59,696 nt of DNA from the IMG/VR virus record IMGVR_UViG_3300042528_000417, positions 1 to 59,696 of that record, one strand, 5' to 3'. The position numbers and the translations under genes were made by a program. The first letter of the stretch is position 1. Every line of letters starts with the position of its first letter. Source of the DNA: a virus. Of the stretch, positions 27,899 to 36,173 are shown one piece after another. The notes beneath the pieces are model-generated. The model was not told the origin of the DNA. It did not search any database and saw only the letters and a list, made by a program, of their open reading frames with translations.

Positions 27899-28186
27899 AT
27901 GTCATTAGCAACTAAAAAAGAAGAACAAGCTATCCACGAATGTTATAGGAGGTTATATAGAGCATCAACTCCATCAGCTAACTTTGATGAATTAATCCAA
28001 AACGCATCCGAAAATGAGCTAGGAGAAAAGGTCATAGATTATAACAATTACGAAATATGTGAATACCAATTCTCAGAAATCATTCAAGAAGTAATTAAAG
28101 AATATAAAATTAAAATTTGGAGAAGGCAACTATTTAAGAATGCAATAATATTAGGATGCTCCCCCAAATTTAAAAACCCAGAATAA
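27899..28186 (+). CDS. Small hypothetical protein
   Basis: 95 aa, helical, with Cys residues. Starts 3 bases after the previous stop and is followed by 1 base and the next ATG. No family recognised. Confidence 0.55.
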   Translation: MSLATKKEEQAIHECYRRLYRASTPSANFDELIQNASENELGEKVIDYNNYEICEYQFSEIIQEVIKEYKIKIWRRQLFKNAIILGCSPKFKNPE

Positions 28187-28187
28187 A

Positions 28188-28448
28188 ATGAAAGAACAAA
28201 TATTTAGTGAATTAGGATTTGAAAAGATTATCGTTCCAGCTGAACAATCGGGAAGTCCACAAGATTGGTATTACTATGTTTTAGATATTGGTGGAATAGC
28301 TTTAGTAACATCATCGAGCGATGAAATAAAGGATGATAATTGGTATTGTTATTTGTTTGAAGAAGATTCGTTCAAAATAACAAACGAAACTGATTTAGTA
28401 GACTTAGTAAATTTATTTAACAAAATACATATCAATACCAATGCTTAA
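28188..28448 (+). CDS. Small hypothetical protein
   Basis: 86 aa, acidic. The pattern ELGFEKI...WYYYVLDIGG resembles the N-terminal half of the cassette protein at 50415 (ELGFSEI...VWVLGE), a fold seen in many small mobile-element ORFs. Function unknown. Confidence 0.5.
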   Translation: MKEQIFSELGFEKIIVPAEQSGSPQDWYYYVLDIGGIALVTSSSDEIKDDNWYCYLFEEDSFKITNETDLVDLVNLFNKIHINTNA

Positions 28449-28665
28449 TTTATTTCATTTAGAATTATATTTAGGTGGGTCTTTAGTAATGGCATTTTTT
28501 TTACACTTATTCCAAATTACTAATAAGAGCGTTAAATTATCGGATACCACCATACTTATTTGGTCTTTATTGTGGTTTATTACCGCGCCAATTTTTACTT
28601 CTGCTTTTATATTGGGTATTATTTATGGGGTTATTTCTTCAATAGTAAATATGTTTAAAAAGTAA
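28441..28665 (+). CDS. Small membrane protein
   Basis: 74 aa, two transmembrane helices (about 6-25 and 38-66). No family recognised. Overlaps the gene before it. Confidence 0.55.
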   Translation: MLNLFHLELYLGGSLVMAFFLHLFQITNKSVKLSDTTILIWSLLWFITAPIFTSAFILGIIYGVISSIVNMFKK

Positions 28666-28695
28666 AAAATAACTATTTATTATGGGAGTTTTACT

Positions 28696-29448
28696 ATGAA
28701 ATTGAGAGAAATACTAAAAAGAATTATCCTTACAGAGGGAGTTGATGATCCAGGAATATTAAAATGCGTATTCATGGCAGGTGGGCCTGGTTCAGGAAAA
28801 TCTTTTACATCCGAAGAAATATTTGGTATAGATAGAAAATATAAAGCATCCTTTGCTCAATCAGGTTTAAAAGTAATTAATTCTGATACTGCTTTTGAAT
28901 CTCAATTAAAAAAGAATGGTATAAACCCAAAAGATTTGGGTAGAATTGAAAGAGAAGAACCCGAATTATGGGCTACAATAACTGCTGTTCCTGGTGGAAT
29001 TAGAGATAGGGCAAAGAAAATAACACAAGCCCAAAGGGCATTTTATGAAGAGGGTAGATTGGGTATGATAATAGATGGTACGGGGGATGATTTTGCTAAA
29101 ATAAAAAAGCAAAAACAACATGCTGAATCATTAGGGTATGATTGTATGATGGTTTTTGTTAATACATCGTTAGAAGTAGCAAAGGAAAGAAATGCTGGGA
29201 GAGATAGAACATTACCTGAAAATTTGGTTACTTCTATTTGGAAAGATTGCCAAGAGAATATGGGTAAGTTTCAAACTCTTTTTGGTGCAAAGGATTATAG
29301 AATTATTGATAATACCACATATGGTCCACCACCAAACGCAGTTCAAAAAGCTGTAAATGAATTTATTAGAAGGCCTATATATAACCCAATAGGTAAAAAA
29401 TGGATTGAAACTGCAAGAATGCTGAAAAAAGCAGGGCAAATAAAATAA
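28696..29448 (+). CDS. P-loop kinase (zeta-toxin-like) with N-terminal virion-type tag
   Basis: 250 aa. Walker A is GGPGSGKS at 29-36. A following INSD motif, then RAxxGRLGMIIDGTGDD, fit the zeta-toxin/AAA_33 kinase fold. The first 15 residues (MKLREILKRIILTEG) match the tag seen in the 38-40 kb family, with an LTE-G cleavage-like site. It may phosphorylate a nucleotide-sugar or nucleic acid. A GGAG site precedes the ATG. Confidence 0.75.
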   Translation: MKLREILKRIILTEGVDDPGILKCVFMAGGPGSGKSFTSEEIFGIDRKYKASFAQSGLKVINSDTAFESQLKKNGINPKDLGRIEREEPELWATITAVPGGIRDRAKKITQAQRAFYEEGRLGMIIDGTGDDFAKIKKQKQHAESLGYDCMMVFVNTSLEVAKERNAGRDRTLPENLVTSIWKDCQENMGKFQTLFGAKDYRIIDNTTYGPPPNAVQKAVNEFIRRPIYNPIGKKWIETARMLKKAGQIK

Positions 29449-29457
29449 GGAAATATT

Positions 29458-29649
29458 ATGGCAATTAAATACAGAGTTTATAAGCAATTATTATTGGAAA
29501 GTCCAAAAATGTGGGTATCCAAATTAGATGAAAATGATTTGGTGGATGATTTTGATACATTGGAAGAAGCAGAGGATTTTGCAAGACGGGCTGCTGAAGC
29601 AGATACAACTGGTAGAAAATATAGAGTTGGTGAGATTGAGGTTGTATAG
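29458..29649 (+). CDS. Small hypothetical protein
   Basis: 63 aa. N-terminus MAIKYRVYKQLLLESP also ends in an LxE site like its tagged neighbours. An acidic helix follows (DTLEEAEDFARRAAEAD). No family recognised. Confidence 0.55.
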   Translation: MAIKYRVYKQLLLESPKMWVSKLDENDLVDDFDTLEEAEDFARRAAEADTTGRKYRVGEIEVV

Positions 29650-29771
29650 TATGGAGTACTGTAGTTATGAACCTCGTAAAATTGATTCAATCTGTGAGGA
29701 ATTTGTTAAATTATGATAAAATTATAAGGTTTAATACCTCCAAATATTATTTTTATCAAAAGGAAAAGGTT

Positions 29772-29948
29772 ATGGAAATAAACATAGAATTAGTACCTGT
29801 GGAAAATAAAATAAGCGAAACTGAATTATCTTTATTAAAAAGTATTATATCAGACGGGGTTAGTGTAGAGGGGGACGGGGTAATAAAAGTAAAAATTCAA
29901 AGTAAAAATTTAAAAAAAATGATAGAAAATATTGTAAATATGAAATAA
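29772..29948 (+). CDS. Small hypothetical protein
   Basis: 58 aa from ATG 29772 after AAAAGGTT; an in-frame ATG at 29667 is less likely because its extra residues look non-coding. Strand-helix composition, Lys-rich end. No family recognised. Confidence 0.45.
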   Translation: MEINIELVPVENKISETELSLLKSIISDGVSVEGDGVIKVKIQSKNLKKMIENIVNMK

Positions 29949-29962
29949 ATTTCGTATATTTA
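29932..29962 (+). promoter_or_regulatory. Possible promoter of mgsA
   Basis: TATATTTA 29955-29962, with only a partial -33 element (TTG 29932-29934). The mgsA ATG follows within 4 bases, so the transcript would be nearly leaderless. Confidence 0.45.
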
Positions 29963-29965
29963 CAT

Positions 29966-30340
29966 ATGTTGAAGATAGCAGTTATAGCACACGATGGTAA
30001 GAAAGCAGACATGGTTGCTTTTATTATGAAGAGGTTAGACTTTTTCAAAAATAACCAAATCATTGCCACCGGAACTACCGGCACCCACATAGAGCACGCC
30101 GGTATTCAAGTCATTAAAAAGAAATCAGGTCCTTTGGGTGGTGATGCTCAAATAGCAAGTATGATAGCAGAAGGTGAGATAGATGGTGTTGTTTTCTTTA
30201 TAGACCCACTTGCTGTTCATCCACACATTGTAGATGTGAATATGTTACTGAGGGTTTGTAATGTTTACAACATACCTCTTGCCACAAATTACGCAACAGC
30301 TTCCCTGTTAATTGAAGGATTTAAAAATAAAAAGTTATGA
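29966..30340 (+). CDS. mgsA: Methylglyoxal synthase
   Basis: 124 aa, close to full size (E. coli about 150). IAHDGKK at 7-13, TGTTGTH (phosphate-binding), SGPLGGDAQI with catalytic Asp, EGEIDGVVFFIDPL, and VNMLLRVCNVYNIPLATN are all family signatures. It converts dihydroxyacetone phosphate to methylglyoxal and phosphate. In a phage this would divert triose phosphate and free phosphate while producing a toxic aldehyde, which is unusual. The C-terminus is slightly shortened. Confidence 0.9.
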   Translation: MLKIAVIAHDGKKADMVAFIMKRLDFFKNNQIIATGTTGTHIEHAGIQVIKKKSGPLGGDAQIASMIAEGEIDGVVFFIDPLAVHPHIVDVNMLLRVCNVYNIPLATNYATASLLIEGFKNKKL

Positions 30341-30453
30341 ATAAAGAAGAAATAGAACATTGGATTAACAGATGGAAAATGTTAAAACAATCCCCAAGAA
30401 GAGATATGGTAATAAAAATATGGTCAAATTTATTAAAAAATAAAAAGTTATGA
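30337..30453 (+). CDS. Tiny hypothetical protein
   Basis: 38 aa (MNKEEIEHWINRWKMLK...). Overlaps mgsA and the next gene at the repeated AAAAGTTATGA junction. No family recognised. Confidence 0.45.
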   Translation: MNKEEIEHWINRWKMLKQSPRRDMVIKIWSNLLKNKKL

Positions 30454-30617
30454 ATAAGTTAGAATTGAACATATCACCTGAATATTCAGGTTGGATAGCA
30501 GATTTATTGGTCAGAGGTCTAATGGAACATGAGACAAGTTACGGTGGTATGATACCAGTCCCCGATGAAGTGGTTAGTTTCATCAAAGAATTCTATGAAA
30601 ATGAACCACGAAAATGA
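30450..30617 (+). CDS. Small hypothetical protein
   Basis: 55 aa. Overlaps both neighbours (ATGA junctions). No family recognised. Confidence 0.45.
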   Translation: MNKLELNISPEYSGWIADLLVRGLMEHETSYGGMIPVPDEVVSFIKEFYENEPRK

Positions 30618-30856
30618 ACACCGCGATGAATAACGAAGGAGGAAAAACAATTATTATTGATGCTAAAGCATTTTTCGAACATCTATCATTTTGGCATAAC
30701 AAATCAGATGATGAGTGTATTGAATTAGCAACAAATGAATATGGTTTAGACGCCGAACAAGCATTGAGGAACATGTTAGAAAGAGATTTTGTTACTGATA
30801 TGAATAATAATGTGATTGAAGAACTTAAAAATTTAAGAGACAATGAGGGTGAATAA
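30614..30856 (+). CDS. Small hypothetical protein
   Basis: 80 aa, acidic and helical (EHLSFWHNKSDDECIELATN). No family recognised. Overlaps neighbours by 4 and 14 bases. Confidence 0.5.
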   Translation: MNTAMNNEGGKTIIIDAKAFFEHLSFWHNKSDDECIELATNEYGLDAEQALRNMLERDFVTDMNNNVIEELKNLRDNEGE

Positions 30857-31193
30857 AGAACAACAAGAATTATTGGATGAGGTGTATAAAAAATATCAAT
30901 CTCAAACTATGTTCCGTACAGATGATTTAGTATCACTAGAGGAATTAGATGGAATGTGTTTAGGTACAGGTGAAATAAAGAAAGTATATAGACAATACGC
31001 ACCAAAAGAATTCATCAATAAATGTAAAACCGATAGTGAGTTCTCCCAAAAGTGGGGATTAAAGATTGAAGAACAAACAATTTTGGAACAAGTAGATCAA
31101 AATAATCCAATGTTGAAAGGAAGTACAGCATTATATCCACGTAAACTAATCACAATAACATACAACGATAAAACAATAGAAAGTTATGAATAA
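30843..31193 (+). CDS. EFINK-motif small paralogue 1
   Basis: 116 aa (a GTG at 30849 gives VNKEQQELL and matches paralogue 3 better). Carries EFINKCKTDSEFSQKWGLKIEE and the C-terminal [18 protein letters not shown] also found in the genes at 31186 and 31725. The EFINK...KWG segment matches the one just before the LGPVYGKQWR core of thymidylate synthase. Function unknown. Confidence 0.6.
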   Translation: MRVNKEQQELLDEVYKKYQSQTMFRTDDLVSLEELDGMCLGTGEIKKVYRQYAPKEFINKCKTDSEFSQKWGLKIEEQTILEQVDQNNPMLKGSTALYPRKLITITYNDKTIESYE

Positions 31194-31542
31194 CGAAAGA
31201 TACAATCGGATTATTGATGATGCTTATAAGAATTTCAAGAATAATTTCCCGATGAAAAAATCTAACCCACCGAAAGACTATATTAATAGTAAAGGACAAT
31301 TACTAACAAAAGAAGAATTCATCAACAAGTGTAAAACCGATACAGAATTCTCTGAAAGGTGGGGATTAAAGATTGAAGAACGAGATTTGACAACTGTTAG
31401 AGAAAGAAAAAAATACGATATACATTTTGATGATTTATTTGGTGAATACCCTGATCATCATGAAACTTTAGATAAAAGAGGAGTGCCACGTAAACTAATC
31501 ACAATAACATACAACGATAAAATAGTAGAAAGTTATGAATAA
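31186..31542 (+). CDS. EFINK-motif small paralogue 2
   Basis: 118 aa. Same architecture as paralogue 1: EEFINKCKTDTEFSERWG in the middle and PRKLITITYNDKIVESYE at the end. The start overlaps the upstream stop. Confidence 0.6.
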   Translation: MNNERYNRIIDDAYKNFKNNFPMKKSNPPKDYINSKGQLLTKEEFINKCKTDTEFSERWGLKIEERDLTTVRERKKYDIHFDDLFGEYPDHHETLDKRGVPRKLITITYNDKIVESYE

Positions 31543-31732
31543 AGAACAATTAATTGGCAAAAAATTCAATTTAGACTTAGGGTCATTGGCACCTGTATCA
31601 ATGATTGTTAAAGATGTAACAAAAGATAAGGTGATTGTTGAGTACTTAAATTCTACGCCTGGTAGGACAGAAGAATTCACTATACCCGAATTTGAATATT
31701 TTGCAATGATTAAATTAGAAAGTTATGAATAA
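31535..31732 (+). CDS. Small hypothetical protein
   Basis: 65 aa, beta-rich. Shares only the start (MNKEQ) and end (ESYE) with its neighbours, because both are encoded by the repeated junction sequence. No family recognised. Confidence 0.5.
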   Translation: MNKEQLIGKKFNLDLGSLAPVSMIVKDVTKDKVIVEYLNSTPGRTEEFTIPEFEYFAMIKLESYE

Positions 31733-32129
31733 AGAACAACAAGAATTATTGGATGAGGTTTATGAGACATACACAAATTATCCATTAGCAACAATACAAG
31801 ACCATCATACAAACATACTTTATCAAAATTTATACAAAGGTTGGTGTATTCGTATTGGTCGTTCTATCGTATCCCCGCACCCAACTAGACATCTAACAAA
31901 AGAAGAATTCATCAACAAATGTAAAACCGATACAGAATTCTCTGAAAGGTGGGGATTAAAGATTGATGAACGAGAGTTAGATATGATGGAAAGATGGAAG
32001 ATAGCTGACCTAACACCTAATATGGAAGAATTTGATTTTGCTAATTATATGTGCGACAAACACAATGTACCAACCAAACTAATCACAGTAACATACAACG
32101 ATAAAACAATAGAAAGTTATGAAAGTTAA
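31725..32129 (+). CDS. EFINK-motif small paralogue 3
   Basis: 134 aa. MNKEQQELLDEVYETY start, KEEFINKCKTDTEFSERWG in the middle, [17 protein letters not shown] at the end. Clear tandem relative of paralogues 1 and 2. Confidence 0.6.
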   Translation: MNKEQQELLDEVYETYTNYPLATIQDHHTNILYQNLYKGWCIRIGRSIVSPHPTRHLTKEEFINKCKTDTEFSERWGLKIDERELDMMERWKIADLTPNMEEFDFANYMCDKHNVPTKLITVTYNDKTIESYES

Positions 32130-32406
32130 AATTAATGAAAAATGGTTTGAGGGTAGATATAATGATGAAAGAAAATTTATTATACCTCTATCTGAAGAAC
32201 AAGATGTGATTTTTTTTTATAAATGGCAAAAAAAATGTAATCTTGGATATGGACAAATACCTAAATCAGATTATGTGAAAGATGTTGAATATAAAAGAAT
32301 TTGCGAGTCTGGTATTTTAAATAATTGTTCCCCAACACTAAACCTAAATGAAGATGAGGTATGGTTAAAATTTGATAGTTATAAAATAATAGAAAGTTAT
32401 GAATAA
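32119..32406 (+). CDS. Small hypothetical protein
   Basis: 95 aa, with two Cys, ending in KIIESYE. No EFINK segment. Overlaps the thymidylate synthase start via the repeated junction. Confidence 0.5.
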   Translation: MKVKINEKWFEGRYNDERKFIIPLSEEQDVIFFYKWQKKCNLGYGQIPKSDYVKDVEYKRICESGILNNCSPTLNLNEDEVWLKFDSYKIIESYE

Positions 32407-32716
32407 ATTAGATAAAGAATATCAAATGCTCCTAGAATACATTCTTGGTAATGGAGTTGAAAAGAAAGACAGGACAGGTACGGGGACTCTATCAGTATTC
32501 GGTAGACAAATCCGTCATTCTATGAAAGATGGTTTCCCACTATTAACTACAAAGAAGATGTATTTCAAAGGAATTGTGGTAGAGTTACTTTGGTTCTTAC
32601 GGGGTGATACATCAATAAAGTATCTCTTAGACAACGATTGTAACATTTGGGTAGGAGACGCTTACCGTTCTTATTTGAAAGAGTGTGAAAGGTTGGAAAA
32701 AAATAATGAAGAATAA
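32399..32716 (+). CDS. thyA: Thymidylate synthase, N-terminal part (split gene)
   Basis: 105 aa with the ThyA N-terminal signatures: [16 protein letters not shown] (dUMP phosphate-binding Arg loop), [20 protein letters not shown], then LLDNDCNIW. It stops at TAA 32714-32716, just past the point where ThyA proteins carry a variable linker. The catalytic Cys lies in the second part at 33726. The parts are separated by an HNH gene, so activity would need two chains to assemble. Confidence 0.88.
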   Translation: MNKLDKEYQMLLEYILGNGVEKKDRTGTGTLSVFGRQIRHSMKDGFPLLTTKKMYFKGIVVELLWFLRGDTSIKYLLDNDCNIWVGDAYRSYLKECERLEKNNEE

Positions 32717-32725
32717 TGACTTTTT

Positions 32726-32758
32726 TTGGTTTCTCATATATTTATTATAAAAGAAACC
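32726..32758 (+). terminator. Hairpin at insertion boundary
   Basis: TTTGGTTTC and GAAACCAAA are a perfect 9-bp inverted repeat with a 15-base AT loop, preceded by seven Ts and followed by the HNH start codon. It may terminate transcription or be a target-site remnant. Confidence 0.5.
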
Positions 32759-32761
32759 AAA

Positions 32762-33733
32762 ATGTGTATAAAAAGTAAAATTCAGTCAACACTTTGTATA
32801 TTGAGAAATAACGAATATAAAATATTATCTCAAAAGTTGAGAGTAATTGATGATTCGCTGGAACAAGAAATAATTGATAACACTAAATTTTTGGATTTGC
32901 ATAATCCAAAATTGGTAGATAGGGTTAGGTACGTACTAAAAGAAAAAAAATCAATCAACGTATGTATAAACTGTAATAAACCAATAATTGATTTAACCCG
33001 AATGTTTTGCTCAGCAAAATGTAATAACAACTCTGAACAAACGAAAAATAAATTAAGAGAAAAATACGATAACTTATCCGAAGTAGAAAAAATAGTGAGA
33101 AATAAAAAAAGAACTGAAACGGTTAACACCAAATATGGTGGTTACACACTACAAAGTTCTGAATTGAAAAATAAAATGAAATCTACTATGATTTTAAGGT
33201 ATGGGGTTGAACATTCGTTTCACAATCAAGCAATAAAACAAAAAGCATTAAACACTTGGATTAAAAAGTATGGTGTAGATAATCCATTTAAGTCAGAAGA
33301 AATTAAAGAAAAAATAAAAGAAGTGTTAAAAGAAAAATATGGTGTTGATAATAGTGCCAATATAAACCCTGAAATGAGAATTGATAATGTTATGAAAACA
33401 AAAATAGAAAGAGGGTGGGTAATACCAGACGAATTTCTATCTGATTACCAAATTTATAGAAAGAAGGTAAAAAAATTAACGGAATCAACTTATAATAAAT
33501 ACAAAAATATCATAAATCCTAATAATTTAGAAAGAGTGACAAATGGTAAAAATGGATTTCAACTAGACCATAAATATTCAATTGTTGAAGGGTTTTTGAA
33601 TAATGTAGAACCTGAAATTATCAGTCATCAGTGTAATTTACAAATGTTAGAATGGTATGATAATAGAGTTAAAAGTAAAAAATGTCATATTGATTTAGAA
33701 CAATTAAAAAACAAAATAAAAAGTTATGAATAA
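32762..33733 (+). CDS. HNH homing-type endonuclease inserted in thymidylate synthase
   Basis: 323 aa from ATG 32762. A zinc-finger-like CINC...FCSAKC (about 74-92) is followed by repeated YGV(D/E)xxF/S helical units (about 125-200: LRYGVEHSF, KYGVDNPF, KYGVDNSA), a DNA-contacting repeat found in phage homing endonucleases. At the end is an HNH core (FQLDHKYSI...NLQMLEW). It ends in KSYE with an ATGA overlap to the second thyA part. Together with gene interruption this supports a homing element without an intron. Confidence 0.8.
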   Translation: MCIKSKIQSTLCILRNNEYKILSQKLRVIDDSLEQEIIDNTKFLDLHNPKLVDRVRYVLKEKKSINVCINCNKPIIDLTRMFCSAKCNNNSEQTKNKLREKYDNLSEVEKIVRNKKRTETVNTKYGGYTLQSSELKNKMKSTMILRYGVEHSFHNQAIKQKALNTWIKKYGVDNPFKSEEIKEKIKEVLKEKYGVDNSANINPEMRIDNVMKTKIERGWVIPDEFLSDYQIYRKKVKKLTESTYNKYKNIINPNNLERVTNGKNGFQLDHKYSIVEGFLNNVEPEIISHQCNLQMLEWYDNRVKSKKCHIDLEQLKNKIKSYE

Positions 33734-34538
33734 AGAACATTTACATCCAGATGGAAGACCTTTTACACAAGAAGAATTCATCAACAAAATCAAAACCGAT
33801 GATAAGTTTGCTAGGAAGTGGGGGTCACTCGGGCCCGTGTATGGTAAGCAATGGAGAGATTGGGGAGGTGAATTTTCATTACATATTGGTTTAGAAAGAG
33901 ATGGAAGTCAAGATATAATTAACTTTAAAAAAGGTGTAGACCAAATATCTGAGTTGATTAGGTTATTAAAAGAAAACCCTGATTCTAGGCGTATGGTTGT
34001 GAGTGCTTGGGCAGTACACGATTTACCGAATATGGTTCTTCCACCTTGTCATTATGGATTTCAAGTTTATACAAGAGAGTTGAGTAAAGGAGAACGGATA
34101 GAATTACTTAATAAAGCAGGAGGTGGACGACGTCAAACATTGGGTGTTAATAGTAGAGTTTATAATCCTGAATTTGAAATGTATAACATCCCAACCAGAG
34201 CAATCTCTTTAATGTGGAATCAACGTTCAGTAGATACCCCACTTGGATTACCATTTAACATCGCAAGTTACGGGTTACTATTAGAAATCATCGCAAAAGA
34301 GGTTAATATGGTGCCTGATGAACTTATAGGAAATTTGGGAGATACACACATCTACTTAAATCAAATTGAAGGTATTAAAGAACAATTGACAAGAGAACCA
34401 TTTGATTTACCTACATTAAAAATTGAGGATGAAGTAAAGTGGAAAGAAGGTGATTGCTTACCTTATTATTCACCTAATGATTTTACATTAGAAAATTATC
34501 AATCACACCCAACAATTAAATTACCGCTTTCAAATTAA
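33726..34538 (+). CDS. thyA: Thymidylate synthase, C-terminal part (split gene)
   Basis: 270 aa. It starts MNKEHLHPDG, passes an EEFINKIKTDDKFARKWG linker, then LGPVYGKQWRDWGG, DSRRMVVSAW, LPPCHYGFQVY with the catalytic Cys, SLMWNQRSVDTPLGLPFNI (dUMP binding) and GNLGDTHIYLNQ. Everything C-terminal of the break is intact, so the enzyme could work if it pairs with the 105-aa part. An insertion (LSKGERIELLNKAGGGRRQ) before the dUMP motif is a common family variant. It methylates dUMP to dTMP. Confidence 0.9.
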   Translation: MNKEHLHPDGRPFTQEEFINKIKTDDKFARKWGSLGPVYGKQWRDWGGEFSLHIGLERDGSQDIINFKKGVDQISELIRLLKENPDSRRMVVSAWAVHDLPNMVLPPCHYGFQVYTRELSKGERIELLNKAGGGRRQTLGVNSRVYNPEFEMYNIPTRAISLMWNQRSVDTPLGLPFNIASYGLLLEIIAKEVNMVPDELIGNLGDTHIYLNQIEGIKEQLTREPFDLPTLKIEDEVKWKEGDCLPYYSPNDFTLENYQSHPTIKLPLSN

Positions 34539-34540
34539 AA

Positions 34541-34810
34541 ATGGAAAAATATTACATCAATGTTAAAATTTCTGGCGGAAAATCAGAAATTAGTGAAATT
34601 CTAAATCTTTTTGCTAAGATACAGTATCTTGGAAATGTCGGTGCGACCCGCACAATTCCGGTCGTTGTTGATGGGGATGGGTCAGGTCAGCTACGATTTG
34701 AAACTCTTGAAACAGACAACAATATAATTGACAACTTTGAATTAGAAAAATTTAAAAGTCAAGTTGACTCAGGCATAGATGAACTAGATGACCATTGGAT
34801 AGGGGAGTAA
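34541..34810 (+). CDS. Small hypothetical phage protein
   Basis: 89 aa with GNVGATRTIPVVVDGDGSGQ, a Gly/Asp-rich motif that recurs in small phage proteins. Role unknown. Starts 2 bases after thyA. Confidence 0.55.
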   Translation: MEKYYINVKISGGKSEISEILNLFAKIQYLGNVGATRTIPVVVDGDGSGQLRFETLETDNNIIDNFELEKFKSQVDSGIDELDDHWIGE

Positions 34811-34838
34811 TATATTTAAAAATTAAAATTAAAAAAAT

Positions 34839-35054
34839 ATGAAAAGATTTATGGGAATGATGCCTTCAAATGAAGTAGAAATCATCAAGAGGATAAAAGA
34901 CAAGACCGGGATGGGTATTACAATCGAATCGGGAAAAAATGGGTGGACGATTCTTTACGCAGATTCATCATCTGACTATCAAGATATAGAATCAACCGCC
35001 GAAGAGAATTTTAACCGGGCGTTGGAAAGATTAAAATCACACGGGTTGATTTAA
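34839..35054 (+). CDS. Small hypothetical protein
   Basis: 71 aa, alpha/beta. Spacer AAAATTAAAAAAAT before the ATG is repeated before the next gene. No family recognised. Confidence 0.5.
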   Translation: MKRFMGMMPSNEVEIIKRIKDKTGMGITIESGKNGWTILYADSSSDYQDIESTAEENFNRALERLKSHGLI

Positions 35055-35073
35055 AAATTAAAATTAAAAAAAT

Positions 35074-35646
35074 ATGAGTTTAACAAATTACGCAAAAACA
35101 GAATTACAGGCAGCCGGTTACTTTGATGAAGATTCCGATTACGGAGGTTTAATTGGAGAGGCTGTAATGGAACTTATTGAAGTGTTCTCTAAACAAGGAC
35201 ACTCGGGTATGTCTGCTCCATATGTTGCTTCAATCTTTAACAAACTTGCCAACTTTGAACCTTTACTACCTATTACAGGTAAAGATGAAGAATGGGGTGA
35301 TGTTAATGATTTCGGGGATGGAAGATCTTGGTATCAAAACAGGAGATGTTCTGCTTTATTTAAAGATGGAAAGGATGAAAAACCCTACTACATAGACGCA
35401 ATTATTAAAAGAGACCAAAATGGGATTTGTTGGAGTGGGATGGCGTGGTTAAATGAAGAAGATTACAAATCAGGCGATAGAAGTAAAATGGTTGGAAAGA
35501 AGGGGTATGTTAAATCATTTCCTTTTGTTCCTAAAACATTTTACATTGATGTTAAGGATGTTGAGGTAGGAAAAGATGATTGGGAATCATTTGTTGTTGA
35601 CCCATCACAATTGGAAGAGGTGTGGGAGTATTATGATAAGGATTAA
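35074..35646 (+). CDS. Hypothetical phage protein
   Basis: 190 aa. N-terminal helical (GEAVMELIEVFSKQGHSG), then a conserved-looking centre (EWGDVNDFGDGRSWYQNRRC and LFKDG). This protein type is widespread in phages and of unknown function. No catalytic motif is evident. Confidence 0.6.
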   Translation: MSLTNYAKTELQAAGYFDEDSDYGGLIGEAVMELIEVFSKQGHSGMSAPYVASIFNKLANFEPLLPITGKDEEWGDVNDFGDGRSWYQNRRCSALFKDGKDEKPYYIDAIIKRDQNGICWSGMAWLNEEDYKSGDRSKMVGKKGYVKSFPFVPKTFYIDVKDVEVGKDDWESFVVDPSQLEEVWEYYDKD

Positions 35647-35651
35647 TAGAT

Positions 35652-35888
35652 ATGATTACTAAAATACACGTCAACCAACACCACATTCGTTCCAACAAAA
35701 CTAAAGGAACTGATTTACCTGTTATTACAGTTAAACAGGGTAGAAAAAACACCTATTGTAATGAAGTGGAGATATTGGGACCAAGTAAAATAACTTACTG
35801 TGGTGCTGGGGATGATGTAAAACCTTTAATTTCTTGTGGGGCAAGAGTGGTTATTGAAACTGAATCTGATGTACGCATTTTGAATTGA
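35652..35888 (+). CDS. Small hypothetical phage protein
   Basis: 78 aa. IHVNQHHIRSNKT and LPVITVKQG followed by a Gly/Cys region (TYCGAGDD, SCGARVVIETES) match a small phage protein family of unknown role. Confidence 0.6.
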   Translation: MITKIHVNQHHIRSNKTKGTDLPVITVKQGRKNTYCNEVEILGPSKITYCGAGDDVKPLISCGARVVIETESDVRILN

Positions 35889-35915
35889 TTAATATTTATA
35901 ATAAAAAAGGTAAAC

Positions 35916-36116
35916 ATGAAAAAATCAGAATTACAGCAAATTATTAGAGAAGAAATCTCTGGGGTGATGAATGAAGGTAACTTAGATATAATTAGTAGAA
36001 GTCTTAATATTTTAGATAAAGTAGCAGATATGGCTATCAAAAATCCAACAGGTGATGTTGTTGAATTAGCTAATATAGTAAAAAAACACACTGCTTATAT
36101 ACGTAAGTCGTTGTAA
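35916..36116 (+). CDS. Tagged small protein (KSELQQIIREE family)
   Basis: 66 aa. The first 20 residues (MKKSELQQIIREEISGVMNE) are the same type of amphipathic tag as in the 38-40.3 kb family, with an MNE-G boundary. The rest is helical. Confidence 0.6.
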   Translation: MKKSELQQIIREEISGVMNEGNLDIISRSLNILDKVADMAIKNPTGDVVELANIVKKHTAYIRKSL

Positions 36117-36136
36117 ATAATACCTACAATTAAGTA

Positions 36137-36165
36137 ACTATCAATCACACCCAACAATTAAATAA
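36137..36165 (+). repeat. Duplicated 3' tail of thyA
   Basis: CTATCAATCACACCCAACAA followed by TTAAATAAC repeats the last coding bases of the thyA C-terminal part (around 34497-34525, TTATCAATCACACCCAACAA then TTAAATTAC). It lies 1.6 kb downstream in non-coding sequence and looks like a recombination scar. Confidence 0.7.
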
Positions 36166-36173
36166 CTTTACCT

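Noticed and set aside
29651-29716. A 21-codon ORF (MEYCSYEPRKID...) after the gene at 29458.
   Set aside because: Very short and without independent support; left unannotated.
32717-33725. Group I intron in thymidylate synthase.
   Set aside because: Nearly the whole gap is HNH coding sequence and it overlaps the second thyA part; there is no space for the intron core, and each thyA part has its own start or stop.
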